A stretch of DNA of 33,344 nucleotides, taken from the NCBI GenBank assembly GCA_001001795.1, contig LCLB01000002.1:1-33344 (forward strand). Reading direction: 5' to 3'. The notes under the pieces are model-generated. The model saw nothing but the letters and a program-made list of their open reading frames with translations. It made no database searches and had not been told where the DNA came from. Below, piece after piece: positions 21,479-28,946 of the stretch (position 1 is the stretch's first letter; every line of letters begins with the position of its first letter). Source of the DNA: Parcubacteria group bacterium GW2011_GWF1_45_5 (GTDB taxonomy: Bacteria; Patescibacteriota; Minisyncoccia; UBA6257; Brennerbacteraceae). The translations under genes were made by a program, and so were the position numbers.

Positions 21479-22546
21479 ATGCAACAACTTTTAGATTTAA
21501 GCAAACGAAAAATCGCCAAAGTGGGCGATGTTTTAACAGGAGCAGTCCTTCATAAGGAAGCACGCCGCATCTTTATTGATCTGGGCTCTTTCGGGACAGG
21601 GGTAGTTCTTGGCAGAGAATACCTTAACGCCCTGGGAACCATCAAAGGACTGAAAATTGGTGCTGAAATATCGGTAAAAATTATAGGATCCCTTAATGAA
21701 GACAGTTACTGGGAGCTTTCTCTATCCGAAGCGGATAAAGAGGCCGCCTGGCAGCGCATGAGAGACCTTAAGGACAAGAAAGAAACTCTTTCTATGGCGG
21801 TCATGGGGGTAAACTATGGTGGGCTCTTGCTCCAGCTCAACGGCATCGAAGGATTCCTCCCTGTTTCTCAACTCTCTCTTGAACATTACCCTAGAGTAGA
21901 CGGCGGCGATAAGTCGAAGATCCTTGAAGAATTGCGCAAGTTTACAGGAAAAGAGATGAAGGTCAGGATACTTGATCTTGACGAAAAAGAAGGAAAACTC
22001 ATATTCTCCGAACGGGAAGCGCAAAAAGAAGCCATCCAGCAGGCAGTGGCGCACTATCAAATCGGGGACACTATTGAAGGTGAAATCACTGGGCTTGCCG
22101 ACTTCGGTGTCTTTGTAAAGTTCGGCGGAGAATTCGCTCTTGAAGGACTCATTCATATCTCGGAAATCGACTATGCGTTGGTTGACGATCCTTCGAAGTA
22201 CGTACAGGTAGGTGAGAGGATAAAAGCACAAATCATCAACATTAAAGATGATCGTATTTTCCTGTCGCTCAAGGCGCTCAAACCTGATCCGTGGTCTCTG
22301 GTTAGTGAAACATACCAAAAACAAAATTCGTACACAGGGAAGGTTATCAAAATAAACCCTATTGGTGCGTTTGTGAGTTTTAACCAGGGTATTTATGGCA
22401 TTTGTCCCGTGGCGACATTTAAGGGCGACTTGGATGCTCTTAAGCAAATCCTGAGCGTTGACCGAGAATATTCATTCACGATTACCGAAATCGACAACAC
22501 CGAGAAACGGCTTATGCTCGAATACCACTCGGAACCAGGAAAATAA
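21479..22546 (+). CDS. rpsA: Ribosomal protein S1-like, four S1 domains
   Basis: 355 residues built of four OB-fold S1 repeats at roughly 15-85, 100-185, 198-270 and 285-350. The third is the most canonical: GDTIEGEITGLADFGVFVKF, LIHISEI, then VGERIKAQIINIKDDRIFLSLK. The short four-repeat form, rather than six as in E. coli, is usual for CPR and many Gram-positives. It binds mRNA at the ribosome for initiation. The ATG at 21479 is chosen over upstream TTG frames because it follows the leader hairpin. It ends at a bidirectional terminator. In a genome where many messages seem leaderless, the role of S1 in mRNA recruitment is of interest. Confidence 0.92.
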   Translation: MQQLLDLSKRKIAKVGDVLTGAVLHKEARRIFIDLGSFGTGVVLGREYLNALGTIKGLKIGAEISVKIIGSLNEDSYWELSLSEADKEAAWQRMRDLKDKKETLSMAVMGVNYGGLLLQLNGIEGFLPVSQLSLEHYPRVDGGDKSKILEELRKFTGKEMKVRILDLDEKEGKLIFSEREAQKEAIQQAVAHYQIGDTIEGEITGLADFGVFVKFGGEFALEGLIHISEIDYALVDDPSKYVQVGERIKAQIINIKDDRIFLSLKALKPDPWSLVSETYQKQNSYTGKVIKINPIGAFVSFNQGIYGICPVATFKGDLDALKQILSVDREYSFTITEIDNTEKRLMLEYHSEPGK

Positions 22547-22559
22547 GCAGAAATACCAT

Positions 22560-22594
22560 AAACAAAAACCCGCATTATATGCGGGTTTTTGTTT
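22560..22594. terminator. Bidirectional terminator between rpsA and the HU gene
   Basis: 16-bp perfect stem from AAACAAAAACCCGCAT to ATGCGGGTTTTTGTTT with a 3-nt loop. Poly-T on both strands serves the two convergent genes. Confidence 0.9.
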
Positions 22595-22610
22595 AATGCC
22601 GTAAAACTGT

Positions 22611-22883
22611 TTATTTCACGAGGTCTTTGAATGCTTTTGCGACACGAAACTTAAGCTTCCGTGATGCAGCAATCTTGATGCGCTCTCCTGTCTTTGGATT
22701 AATGCCCATGCGCTCTTTGCGATCTACTAATTTGAAAACTCCGAATCCGGAAAACGAAACCTCGTCTCCCTTACGCACAGTTTCCATGATGTCGCCCAAA
22801 ATCATTTCAACCATCTCAGTTCCTTGTCTCTTGGAAAACTGATATTTTTCTGCAAGCTTGTTTGCAAGATCTGTTTTTTTCAT
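22611..22883 (-). CDS. hup: HU-family DNA-binding protein
   Basis: 90 residues. N-terminal KTDLANKLAEKYQFSKRQ helices, dimer core VSFSGFGVFKLVDRKERMG, DNA-intercalating arm tip INPKTGERIKI with the conserved Pro, and C-terminal FRVAKAFKDLV. The position before INP, usually Arg (GRNP), is Gly-Ile here. A nucleoid-associated protein that bends DNA; HU rather than IHF cannot be distinguished. The start at 22883 (MKKTDLA) is preferred over the ATG three codons upstream by family alignment. It has its own promoter at 22933-22961. Confidence 0.93.
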   Translation of the reverse strand: MKKTDLANKLAEKYQFSKRQGTEMVEMILGDIMETVRKGDEVSFSGFGVFKLVDRKERMGINPKTGERIKIAASRKLKFRVAKAFKDLVK

Positions 22884-22932
22884 AGAAAACATTATTTTAC
22901 TTTTATTTTTTCCGACGTTTTATATAGTAACC

Positions 22933-22961
22933 AGTATAAATCCCAAAAATACGCTTGTAAA
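22933..22961 (-). promoter_or_regulatory. Promoter of the HU gene
   Basis: Minus strand TTTACA (22956-22961), 17-bp spacer, TATACT (22933-22938), with an A/T-rich leader of about 40 nt. This is one of the few genes here with a conventional leader. Confidence 0.65.
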
Positions 22962-23013
22962 GCCCATGAAATCAAGATTTTTTCACTATTGATAAAATCC
23001 CTTTAAAATAAGG

Positions 23014-24540
23014 CTATTTTGCGTATTCTATGGCCCTGGTTTCCCTGATAACCACTACCCTGATTTCTCCAGGAAACTTCAGTTCCTGACCAATACGGGT
23101 TGCGATATTGCGGGCGAGCTGCGCTGAACTGTAATCATCAAGCTGCCCCGGGGTGACGAAGACACGCAATTCTCGTCCTGATTGAATCGCGTAAGACTTT
23201 TCAACACCCGGAAATTCATTGGCAATACGCTCAAGGTCGCCAAGCCGTTTCAGATATTCTTCCAAGGCATCGCGGCGCGCCCCTGGTCGAGCCCCGGAAA
23301 TCGCATCAGCGGCATTAACCACATGGGCTTCCGGAATAGCAATCGGGTAATCTTCGTGATGGGACCGCATCGCCATAATAACCCGCTCGTCCACCTTGTA
23401 TTTTTGCAGGATTTTAATGCCCAATTCCATATGATCCCCCTCGATTTCATGGTCAACAGCTTTACCGATATCATGAGTAAGTCCTGCCTTTTTGGCGACA
23501 TCGGCATCGAGCCCCAGTTCTTCGGCAAGCATGCGCGCAATAGTCGCGACCTCCATGGAATGATTCAATACATTTTGCCCGTAACTGGTGCGGAATTTCA
23601 GACGACCGATAAGATGAATAATCTCCGGAGGGAAATCAATGATACCGACTTCATAAACCGCGTGCTCGCCCGCTTCCTTGATTGCCTGGCTCACGATCTT
23701 CTTCGCTTCTTCAATTTGTTCTTCGATACGTGCCGGTTGGATTCTGCCGTCTTGAATAAGACGCTCCAGGGCAACCCGCCCGACTTCACGGCGCACCGGA
23801 TCAAAGCACGACAGCATAATAGAATCCGGGGTTTCGTCAATCATTACCTCAACGCCCGTCAATTTCTCGAAATGCTTAATATTCCTTCCTTCTTTCCCTA
23901 TAATTCTCCCTTTTATTTCCTCACTCGGCAACGTAATAATCGAGGTGGTGATCTCCGAAACCATGGGACGCGAGTACCGCTGAATGACAGTCGCCACCAG
24001 ATCGGATGCCCGTCTTTCAATTTCTCCAGCCCGTTCGTTCTCAAGCTTTCGAAGCGATTCAAGAAGGTCCTGATGATGCACCTGTTTCATGCGCTCAAAC
24101 AATTCTTCCTGTGCCTGCTGGCGTGATAAATGAGACAACTCTTCGAGCCGTTCAAATTCTTTTTCCTGAGCGGCTTCAAGTTCGATTTTTATGTTTTTTA
24201 TTTTCTCGGCCTGCTCCAGTAATTTTTCTTCCTTGCCCTCGAGTTTTTTCGCCCGGTCATCAAGACCGACCTCTTTTTGCAAAAGCCGTTCTTGAGTCCG
24301 ATTTAACTGATCTTTTTCCTTTTTTAAACTTTCTTCTGCCGAGGCAAGCAAAGAAACCGCTTTATCCTTGGCCTCAAGGATCATCTGCTTTGCTTCTTCC
24401 TGGGCTTTCTCGACTTTCTCGCGAACCGTTGTCTCAATGCTCCCCATCTTTTTTTGGACAACGTATCGCCGCATCACATAACCAATACCTCCTCCAATAC
24501 CGAAAGCTATGAGACCTGCAACCAATGTATAAACAGACAT
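23014..24540 (-). CDS. rny: Ribonuclease Y
   Basis: 508 residues. N-terminal membrane anchor MSVYTLVAGLIAFGIGGGIG, a long charged coiled coil (about 30-200), a KH domain with IIGKEGRNIKHFEKLTGVEV (GxxG) around 215-280, and an HD phosphohydrolase domain with HSMEVATIARML and LTHDIGKAVDHEIEGDH. A membrane-bound endoribonuclease starting mRNA decay, functionally replacing RNase E. The start at 24540 is chosen because the TM anchor begins there; a longer in-frame start adds a non-homologous N-terminus. With pnp and a NYN gene in the same window, several RNA-decay enzymes are represented. Confidence 0.96.
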   Translation of the reverse strand: MSVYTLVAGLIAFGIGGGIGYVMRRYVVQKKMGSIETTVREKVEKAQEEAKQMILEAKDKAVSLLASAEESLKKEKDQLNRTQERLLQKEVGLDDRAKKLEGKEEKLLEQAEKIKNIKIELEAAQEKEFERLEELSHLSRQQAQEELFERMKQVHHQDLLESLRKLENERAGEIERRASDLVATVIQRYSRPMVSEITTSIITLPSEEIKGRIIGKEGRNIKHFEKLTGVEVMIDETPDSIMLSCFDPVRREVGRVALERLIQDGRIQPARIEEQIEEAKKIVSQAIKEAGEHAVYEVGIIDFPPEIIHLIGRLKFRTSYGQNVLNHSMEVATIARMLAEELGLDADVAKKAGLTHDIGKAVDHEIEGDHMELGIKILQKYKVDERVIMAMRSHHEDYPIAIPEAHVVNAADAISGARPGARRDALEEYLKRLGDLERIANEFPGVEKSYAIQSGRELRVFVTPGQLDDYSSAQLARNIATRIGQELKFPGEIRVVVIRETRAIEYAK

Positions 24541-24775
24541 ATTTGATATATGCCCTGATCCACGAAAAAAAATGGGTATTCCTAAATTCCCGTTACGCTC
24601 AACACGCACATGAGAATACAAATCATAGAATCACAATCAATAAAAAGATAAAGTCGGGTATTCCTGACAACCCACTCAATTTCCGCAGATCCACGGGCAC
24701 CATTATTTACTATCGTTCAATAGCCGATCAACTGTGCGCTCGTGAACATTTCCATTGTATGCTCGGTACAAAACT

Positions 24776-24804
24776 TTGTCAAACCGGTCTGTCACCGCTA
24801 TACT
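24776..24804 (+). promoter_or_regulatory. Leaderless promoter of the amidase gene
   Basis: TTGTCA (24776-24781), 17-bp spacer, TATACT (24799-24804), then 6 nt to the ATG at 24811. The predicted +1 is the A of the start codon. Confidence 0.75.
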
Positions 24805-24810
24805 GAAGAC

Positions 24811-25260
24811 ATGAAGCTTGTTAAGGAAAACATCCGCTATATTATTGTCCATCAGAGTGCTACCAATAGGGATACCACTACTTTTGAAAAAATCAAAAAA
24901 TTCCACCTCTACCAGGGCATGGGCAACATCGCCTATCACTACTTTATCGAAAACGACGGTAAAACACGGCGGGGGAGGAACGAATCGACCGCCGGCACCC
25001 ATACCAAGGCGAGTAATATGAACGAAAAAAGTATCGGGGTATGCCTGGCAGGCGATTTTGATAAAGAAGACCCAACCCAAAGACAACTCTCCTCCCTTAA
25101 CACAGTTCTCAGAATTCTCGTGGCAAAGTATAAAATAGAAATACCGAACGTACTCGGGCATCGTGAAGTCCCAGGGTCAGCCACAGAGTGCCCTGGGGAC
25201 TCTTTAAATGAATGGCTATTTGATTGGCGAAAATTATATAAAAAAGATAAAAAATCTTAG
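24811..25260 (+). CDS. N-acetylmuramoyl-L-alanine amidase (PGRP / Amidase_2 type)
   Basis: 149 residues, a single catalytic domain like T7 lysozyme. Zinc ligands: His in YIIVHQSAT, His in VLGHREV, Cys in ATECPGD. IAYHYFIENDG (substrate Tyr/His), GTHTKASNMNEKSIGVCLAGDF and the C-terminal segment complete the fold. It cleaves the amide between MurNAc and L-Ala. No signal peptide, so it is either cytoplasmic (recycling) or released at lysis or by another route. The ATG at 24811 is set by the promoter and by family similarity. Downstream is a 36-bp palindrome that can act as terminator. Confidence 0.9.
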   Translation: MKLVKENIRYIIVHQSATNRDTTTFEKIKKFHLYQGMGNIAYHYFIENDGKTRRGRNESTAGTHTKASNMNEKSIGVCLAGDFDKEDPTQRQLSSLNTVLRILVAKYKIEIPNVLGHREVPGSATECPGDSLNEWLFDWRKLYKKDKKS

Positions 25261-25324
25261 ATTTTCTGACCTTGTGAAACATATTTGTTTCACAAAAACC
25301 TGTGAAACATGTTTCACAGGTTTT

Positions 25325-25340
25325 TGTTCCACGTGAAACA
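25325..25340. other. parS: parS-type ParB-binding site
   Basis: TGTTCCACGTGAAACA is identical to the Bacillus-type chromosomal parS consensus (TGTTNCACGTGAAACA). This predicts ParB/SMC loading here and usually an origin-proximal location. ParA/ParB genes are not in the window. Confidence 0.85.
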
Positions 25341-25428
25341 TTTCAAAATATAACAATTCTGTGAAACACTTGTTTCACGCATTTTGTAAAACATGCCGTG
25401 CCACGTTTTACGTGGTTTCACAATAAAA

Positions 25429-25444
25429 TGTTCCACGTGAAACT
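25429..25444. other. parS: Second parS-type site, one mismatch
   Basis: TGTTCCACGTGAAACT matches the 16-bp parS consensus at 15 positions, about 100 bp from the exact site. Confidence 0.75.
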
Positions 25445-25473
25445 TATTAGAAGCTGTAATACAGCTTCTAATA
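25445..25473. repeat. 29-bp palindrome of the TTAGAAGC family
   Basis: Perfect 14-bp arms around a single central A: TATTAGAAGCTGTA, A, TACAGCTTCTAATA. It shares the core TTAGAAGC...GCTTCTAA with the hairpin at 11829. The remainder of this intergenic gap (25474-25688) is A/T-rich; I see no gene, DnaA box or other structure in it. Confidence 0.75.
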
Positions 25474-25688
25474 GGGTGAAACAAAAAAGAGTTATAGAAA
25501 CAAAATGGTCTATCGCATCATTGTAAGACAAAAGCGAACACCGGAACCCCACTAACAATCCTCACATGTTAGCTATTGGAGATTTGAAAAAAGCCTGAAT
25601 TACAAAAAATTCCGTGTAAATCGATAATCAAAATATCTTAGCTCAATAATAAGGTGTGCATCTGACCTTCTCTAAAAACAGATTCTTA

Positions 25689-25716
25689 TTGCAAACACTT
25701 ATTTGCGCTATATAAT
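25689..25716 (+). promoter_or_regulatory. Leaderless promoter of the methyltransferase gene
   Basis: TTGCAA (25689-25694), 16-bp spacer, TATAAT (25711-25716), 6 nt to the ATG at 25723. Confidence 0.7.
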
Positions 25717-25722
25717 ATATGT

Positions 25723-26253
25723 ATGGAACAGATATTATTCGATGCGGAAAAGCTAGTCGGCAAATTAGAAATCCAGCCCGGCCAAACCGTTGCGGATTTC
25801 GGAGCAGGATCCGGTTTTATAACACTGTCATGCGCAAAACGGGTGGGAGCCGGAGGAACCGTGTACGCGCTCGATGTCTTGAGTGAATCCCTTGAGGTCA
25901 TCGCGACAAAGGCGCGTGAACAACAACTCTTCAATGTAAAACCAATCCGCGCCAATCTTGAAAAGCCAAACGGATCAACGCTTCCTGATGATTCTTGCGA
26001 CTGGGTGATCGTCTCGAATATTCTGTTTCAATCAGATCAGCAAGAAATAATTATCCAAGAAGCGACGCGCATCGCAAAATCAAAGGGTAATATTGTTATT
26101 ATCGATTGGTATCCGGAAAAAATGATCATTGCCAGCGGCCACTACCCGGTAGCATCCGCGCAAGTGAAGGCCATGGCCGAAAAATGCGGCGTACACGCGA
26201 AAACAGAGTTCGAATGCGACCCGTACCATTATGCGATTGTTTTCGAAAAATAA
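25723..26253 (+). CDS. Class I SAM-dependent methyltransferase
   Basis: 176 residues. Motif I VADFGAGSGFITLSCAKRVG (SAM-binding GxGxG type), acidic motif II YALDVLSESLEVI, motif IV-like DWVIVSNILFQS, and IVIIDWYP near motif V/VI. The fold is complete, but no substrate-recognition domain exists, so the acceptor is unknown. It resembles small UbiE/Methyltransf_11-type enzymes. The solute-binding protein follows after 18 nt, so the two are probably cotranscribed. Confidence 0.87.
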   Translation: MEQILFDAEKLVGKLEIQPGQTVADFGAGSGFITLSCAKRVGAGGTVYALDVLSESLEVIATKAREQQLFNVKPIRANLEKPNGSTLPDDSCDWVIVSNILFQSDQQEIIIQEATRIAKSKGNIVIIDWYPEKMIIASGHYPVASAQVKAMAEKCGVHAKTEFECDPYHYAIVFEK

Positions 26254-26271
26254 CCGATCCTCACACTATAT

Positions 26272-27540
26272 ATGCCGGTCACCAAACAACAAATAATTAT
26301 CATCGGCGGAATAATTCTCGTAATCGCAATCGGAGGATTCCTTTTGTATAGAGGTTTGAAACCCGCACCGAACAGCAACCTTACTATTACCGTCTGGGGA
26401 GTGGACGATGATAAAAATATCTGGGAAAACCTTACCAAACGCTACACGCAGGAAACAAAAAACAAAATCGTCTATATCAAGAAAAATGTAAAAACATACG
26501 AACGCGAACTGGTCGACGCCTTAGCTTCGGGAAGCGGTCCGGATGTATTTTATTTCCACAACACCTGGTTTTTGAAACATTATCAAAAAATCGTTGCTGC
26601 TCCGAAATCAATCGCTACCAGTAAAACAATCGAAGAAAACTATCCCAGCACCATTACCCACGATTTTGTTTCGAACAATCAGGTTATCGCTCTTCCCTTG
26701 TTCATTGATTCGCTTGCACTCCTTTACAATCCCGCACTTCTCGACCAGGCTGCTATCCCGTTTCCGCCGAAAACATGGGAAGAACTCACCACCATGGTTC
26801 CCAAGCTCACTAAACTCGATGACCGAAAAAACATTCTTTATAGCGGTGCGGCACTGGGAACGAGCAACAACATCGAGAATGCAGCGGATATTACCATGCT
26901 TCTCATGATGCAAACCGGATCACCTATGATCAATGCCAAAACCCTCCGCGCAGATCTCGGGACCAATCCGAAAGACGCTCTAAGTTTCTACACCCAGTTT
27001 TCGAATAACCAAACGGGTGTCTACACCTGGAACAACAGTATGGCCAACGCCCTCGATGAGTTCGCCCGCGGCAAAGTGGCTTTTGTGTTCGCTTATGCAA
27101 AAGATATCGCCTATATCCGCAGCGTCGCCCCGTACTTCACCTTCAAAATCGCCCTGATGCCCCAACCGCAAAAGGCAACATTGCGCAAAGATTTTTCGAA
27201 TTACTGGGGCCTCGCGGTTTCCAAACAATCACGCAACCAAACCGAAGCCTGGAGTCTGATTGCCGCCGTAACCGACGCCCAGGAAGCACAGTGGTACAGC
27301 CAACGGGTCAACGTAAGTCCCGCGAAAAAAAGTATCATCTCGCAGTTCCGCAACGATCCTATTCTCGATGTCTTCACACGTCAGGCCTACACTGCCTTTA
27401 ACTGGCCTCAGCCCGATACCGAGGGAATAAAAACCCTATTTAATGAAACAATCGACAATATCGTACGCAGCCGCGTTACCCTTGAAAACGCGATGCAATA
27501 CCTCAACGCCCAGATAAACAGAATGTTTGACGCTATTTAA
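26272..27540 (+). CDS. Membrane-anchored extracellular solute-binding protein (family 1-like), orphan
   Basis: 422 residues. N-terminal anchor QIIIIGGIILVIAIGGFLLY (about 7-27), with no lipobox Cys, then a periplasmic-binding fold: LTITVWGVDDDKNIWENL, SGSGPDVFYFHNTWF, VIALPLFIDSLALLYNPALL, TWEELTTMVPKL, FARGKVAFVFAYAKDI, SNYWGLAVSKQSRNQTEAW. These match sugar-binding family 1 proteins of ABC importers. No permease or ATPase genes are adjacent, so whether it works with a distant transporter, as a sensor or as a surface sugar-binding protein is open. The hydrophobic core starts at residue 7, typical of an uncleaved anchor. Confidence 0.85.
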   Translation: MPVTKQQIIIIGGIILVIAIGGFLLYRGLKPAPNSNLTITVWGVDDDKNIWENLTKRYTQETKNKIVYIKKNVKTYERELVDALASGSGPDVFYFHNTWFLKHYQKIVAAPKSIATSKTIEENYPSTITHDFVSNNQVIALPLFIDSLALLYNPALLDQAAIPFPPKTWEELTTMVPKLTKLDDRKNILYSGAALGTSNNIENAADITMLLMMQTGSPMINAKTLRADLGTNPKDALSFYTQFSNNQTGVYTWNNSMANALDEFARGKVAFVFAYAKDIAYIRSVAPYFTFKIALMPQPQKATLRKDFSNYWGLAVSKQSRNQTEAWSLIAAVTDAQEAQWYSQRVNVSPAKKSIISQFRNDPILDVFTRQAYTAFNWPQPDTEGIKTLFNETIDNIVRSRVTLENAMQYLNAQINRMFDAI

Positions 27541-27622
27541 GGTACACCCTCTCACTTACTATAAACTTAAAGGCCTACATTATTATACGCGCGACCTCTT
27601 TATTCTGACCGATATGAAACTT

Positions 27623-27651
27623 TTGATCTTTAAAAAGTGCGGGGGTATAAT
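27623..27651 (+). promoter_or_regulatory. Leaderless promoter of the Cys-rich pilin-like gene
   Basis: TTGATC (27623-27628), 17-bp spacer, TATAAT (27646-27651). The ATG at 27659 is 7 nt beyond it. Another ATG (27650) overlaps the -10 and so would not be transcribed. Confidence 0.75.
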
Positions 27652-27658
27652 GAAACAT

Positions 27659-28450
27659 ATGCGCAAATATCTTTCCCTTTTCCTTTTGCTCCTTTTGAGC
27701 ATAGTTGCGTTAACGCCGGTTTTTGCTCATGGTGCAGGGCTCGTGGTTTGCGACCCCAGCATCCCGATCCCTCAACCCGGGTCATGCGACATCTGCGCAC
27801 TCTTAAAAACCATTCAAAAAGTATTCGAATGGATAATCGGACTGGTATTTATCGGCGCCACGGGAATTTTGGTTTATAACGGAGTTTTGTTTTATTCGAG
27901 CCAAGGGAATCCCGGAAACGTAAAAAAGATTTTGGATAACATAAAAAATGTCGTGATAGGAATTATCATTGTCATGGCGAGCTTCATTTTCGTAAATACG
28001 ATTCTCAACTGGTTCGCGGCACCCGGATCCATACCAACATTCTGGAATAATATTGAGTGCGCCCCGGGAGCCGGTATCCCACTCGAATGCAGTGCCGGCG
28101 ATGCCAAATGCGAAAGTAATGCCGCGTACATGTGCGATGAGGGAACATGGGTCAAAACAATGGATTGTCCTTTTGGATGTGACACCAGCGCTCCGGTGTG
28201 CCTCCTAACCGCCACGTGTGGCAGCGGCACATACCTTGACTACCATTGCGTTGGGCCACTTATGCCACCACTGATACCCAATCACCTGTGGTGTATTGAT
28301 TTCCGCGACCCCCTCAATATCCATATGGTGTGTAAATCTCCGGCGTTATCGTTAACGGATAAATTCTGCAGCTTTGACGATCCGGCCAATATCAGCGAAC
28401 CGGTTCCTGCATCCTGCACCGGGATAGGCCTCATTTGCTGTCCTTTGTAA
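27659..28450 (+). CDS. VirB2/TrbC-like membrane protein with Cys-rich exported domain
   Basis: 263 residues. A signal peptide (basic MRKY, Leu-rich core, cleavage near VFAHG) is followed by a pilin-like pair of hydrophobic helices (VFEWIIGLVFIGATGILVYNGVL and NVVIGIIIVMASFIFVNTIL) linked by YSSQGNPGNVKKILDN, the same pattern as the 11915 and 28492 proteins. The remaining 130 residues are Cys-rich (about 15 Cys, in patterns such as CSAGDAKCESNAAYMCDEG and DCPFGCDTSAPVC), suggesting a disulfide-stabilised surface domain. It probably sits outside the membrane. Function unknown; adhesion or a pilus-tip-like role is conjecture. 28492 follows closely on the same strand. Confidence 0.82.
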   Translation: MRKYLSLFLLLLLSIVALTPVFAHGAGLVVCDPSIPIPQPGSCDICALLKTIQKVFEWIIGLVFIGATGILVYNGVLFYSSQGNPGNVKKILDNIKNVVIGIIIVMASFIFVNTILNWFAAPGSIPTFWNNIECAPGAGIPLECSAGDAKCESNAAYMCDEGTWVKTMDCPFGCDTSAPVCLLTATCGSGTYLDYHCVGPLMPPLIPNHLWCIDFRDPLNIHMVCKSPALSLTDKFCSFDDPANISEPVPASCTGIGLICCPL

Positions 28451-28491
28451 TATAATCTTATCTGTTTTTATTAATTAGGTAATAAAAAAAA

Positions 28492-28848
28492 ATGTCCAAG
28501 TTAAAAACGATTACTGCCATTACCGGACTAATTTTGATCGCCATGTCACCTGGGGTGATATGCCAGGCGACGACTACCGCGAGTACAAGCGGACTTTTCC
28601 CAAACCCTTCGAAGATCGGCACCATTGAAGAGCTGCTCGAGGCGATCATCAATTTTGTTTACGCCATGAGCTTTCCGATCGTCACCGGCGTAGTTCTTTA
28701 CGCGGCCTTTGTCATGATGACTTCTTCGGGGAAACCAGAAAAATTCCAACAAGGAATCACTATTATTATCTACGCGGCAATCGGATTCGTTGTTGTCCTT
28801 TTGAGCAAGGGTGTCGTGTTCATTATCAGAAGCATATTCGGGGCATAA
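28492..28848 (+). CDS. VirB2/TrbC-like small pilin-type membrane protein
   Basis: 118 residues. N-terminal signal peptide (MSKLKTITAITGLILIAMSPGVICQA), Thr/Ser-rich start of the mature part, then helices FVYAMSFPIVTGVVLYAAFVMM and GITIIIYAAIGFVVVLLSKGVV joined by TSSGKPEKFQQ. This is the same architecture as the 11915 protein, including the shared YAAIGF/YAAIGL element in the second helix. A TATAAT (28451-28456) right after the preceding stop may be its own promoter; the leader is A-rich without Shine-Dalgarno. It is followed by a terminator. Confidence 0.85.
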   Translation: MSKLKTITAITGLILIAMSPGVICQATTTASTSGLFPNPSKIGTIEELLEAIINFVYAMSFPIVTGVVLYAAFVMMTSSGKPEKFQQGITIIIYAAIGFVVVLLSKGVVFIIRSIFGA

Positions 28849-28855
28849 CCATCGG

Positions 28856-28883
28856 TTGACACGGACAACTCGCATGCTACACT
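28856..28883 (+). promoter_or_regulatory. Promoter reading into a hairpin ahead of nusA
   Basis: TTGACA (28856-28861), 16-bp spacer, TACACT (28878-28883). The start near 28890 would lie inside the terminator hairpin at 28885-28914, so the nusA message from this promoter would begin with a GTTCCGC/GCGGAAC stem-loop and T tract. A second, leaderless -10 for nusA is at 28933-28938. Confidence 0.55.
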
Positions 28884-28884
28884 G

Positions 28885-28914
28885 TAAAAGTTCCGCGTCT
28901 AGGCGGAACTTTTA
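28885..28914 (+). terminator. Hairpin terminator between the pilin gene and nusA
   Basis: Perfect 12-bp stem TAAAAGTTCCGC/GCGGAACTTTTA with loop GTCTAG. It probably ends the 28492 transcript. It overlaps the start region of the promoter at 28856. Confidence 0.85.
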
Positions 28915-28946
28915 GTTGATACATCACATTTCTATAATACAAATAT

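Larger units (their letters stand above)
25273..25444. repeat. Cluster of GTGAAAC/GTTTCAC palindromes (centromere-like)
   Basis: Sites in order: TGTGAAAC-6 nt-GTTTCACA (25273-25294); a 36-bp perfect palindrome centred at 25309/25310 (25292-25327), core CTGTGAAACATGTTTCACAG, flanked by AAAAA/TTTTT and so also a likely amidase terminator; a parS 16-mer (25325-25340); TGTGAAACAC/TTGTTTCACG (25360-25379); CCACGT...ACGTGG (25401-25415); a second parS-like 16-mer (25429-25444). The density of sites in a non-coding gap is typical of ParB-binding loci. Confidence 0.8.

Noticed and set aside
23005-23020. AAAATA/TATTTT hairpin as the rny terminator
   Set aside because: Short A/T-only stem overlapping the stop codon; too weak to call.
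24742-24810. Longer N-terminus for the amidase
   Set aside because: The extension precedes the promoter-defined start and has no similarity to the family, whose homology starts at 24811.
25273-25444. CRISPR-like repeat array
   Set aside because: Repeats are palindromic, of unequal spacing and without spacer-sized unique segments. The 16-mer matches parS.
25474-25722. Replication origin with DnaA boxes next to parS
   Set aside because: No TTATNCACA-like boxes were found on either strand. The stretch is only A/T-rich.
27527-27658. Upstream starts for the Cys-rich pilin-like gene
   Set aside because: They lie upstream of or overlap the TATAAT -10, and the signal peptide begins at 27659.
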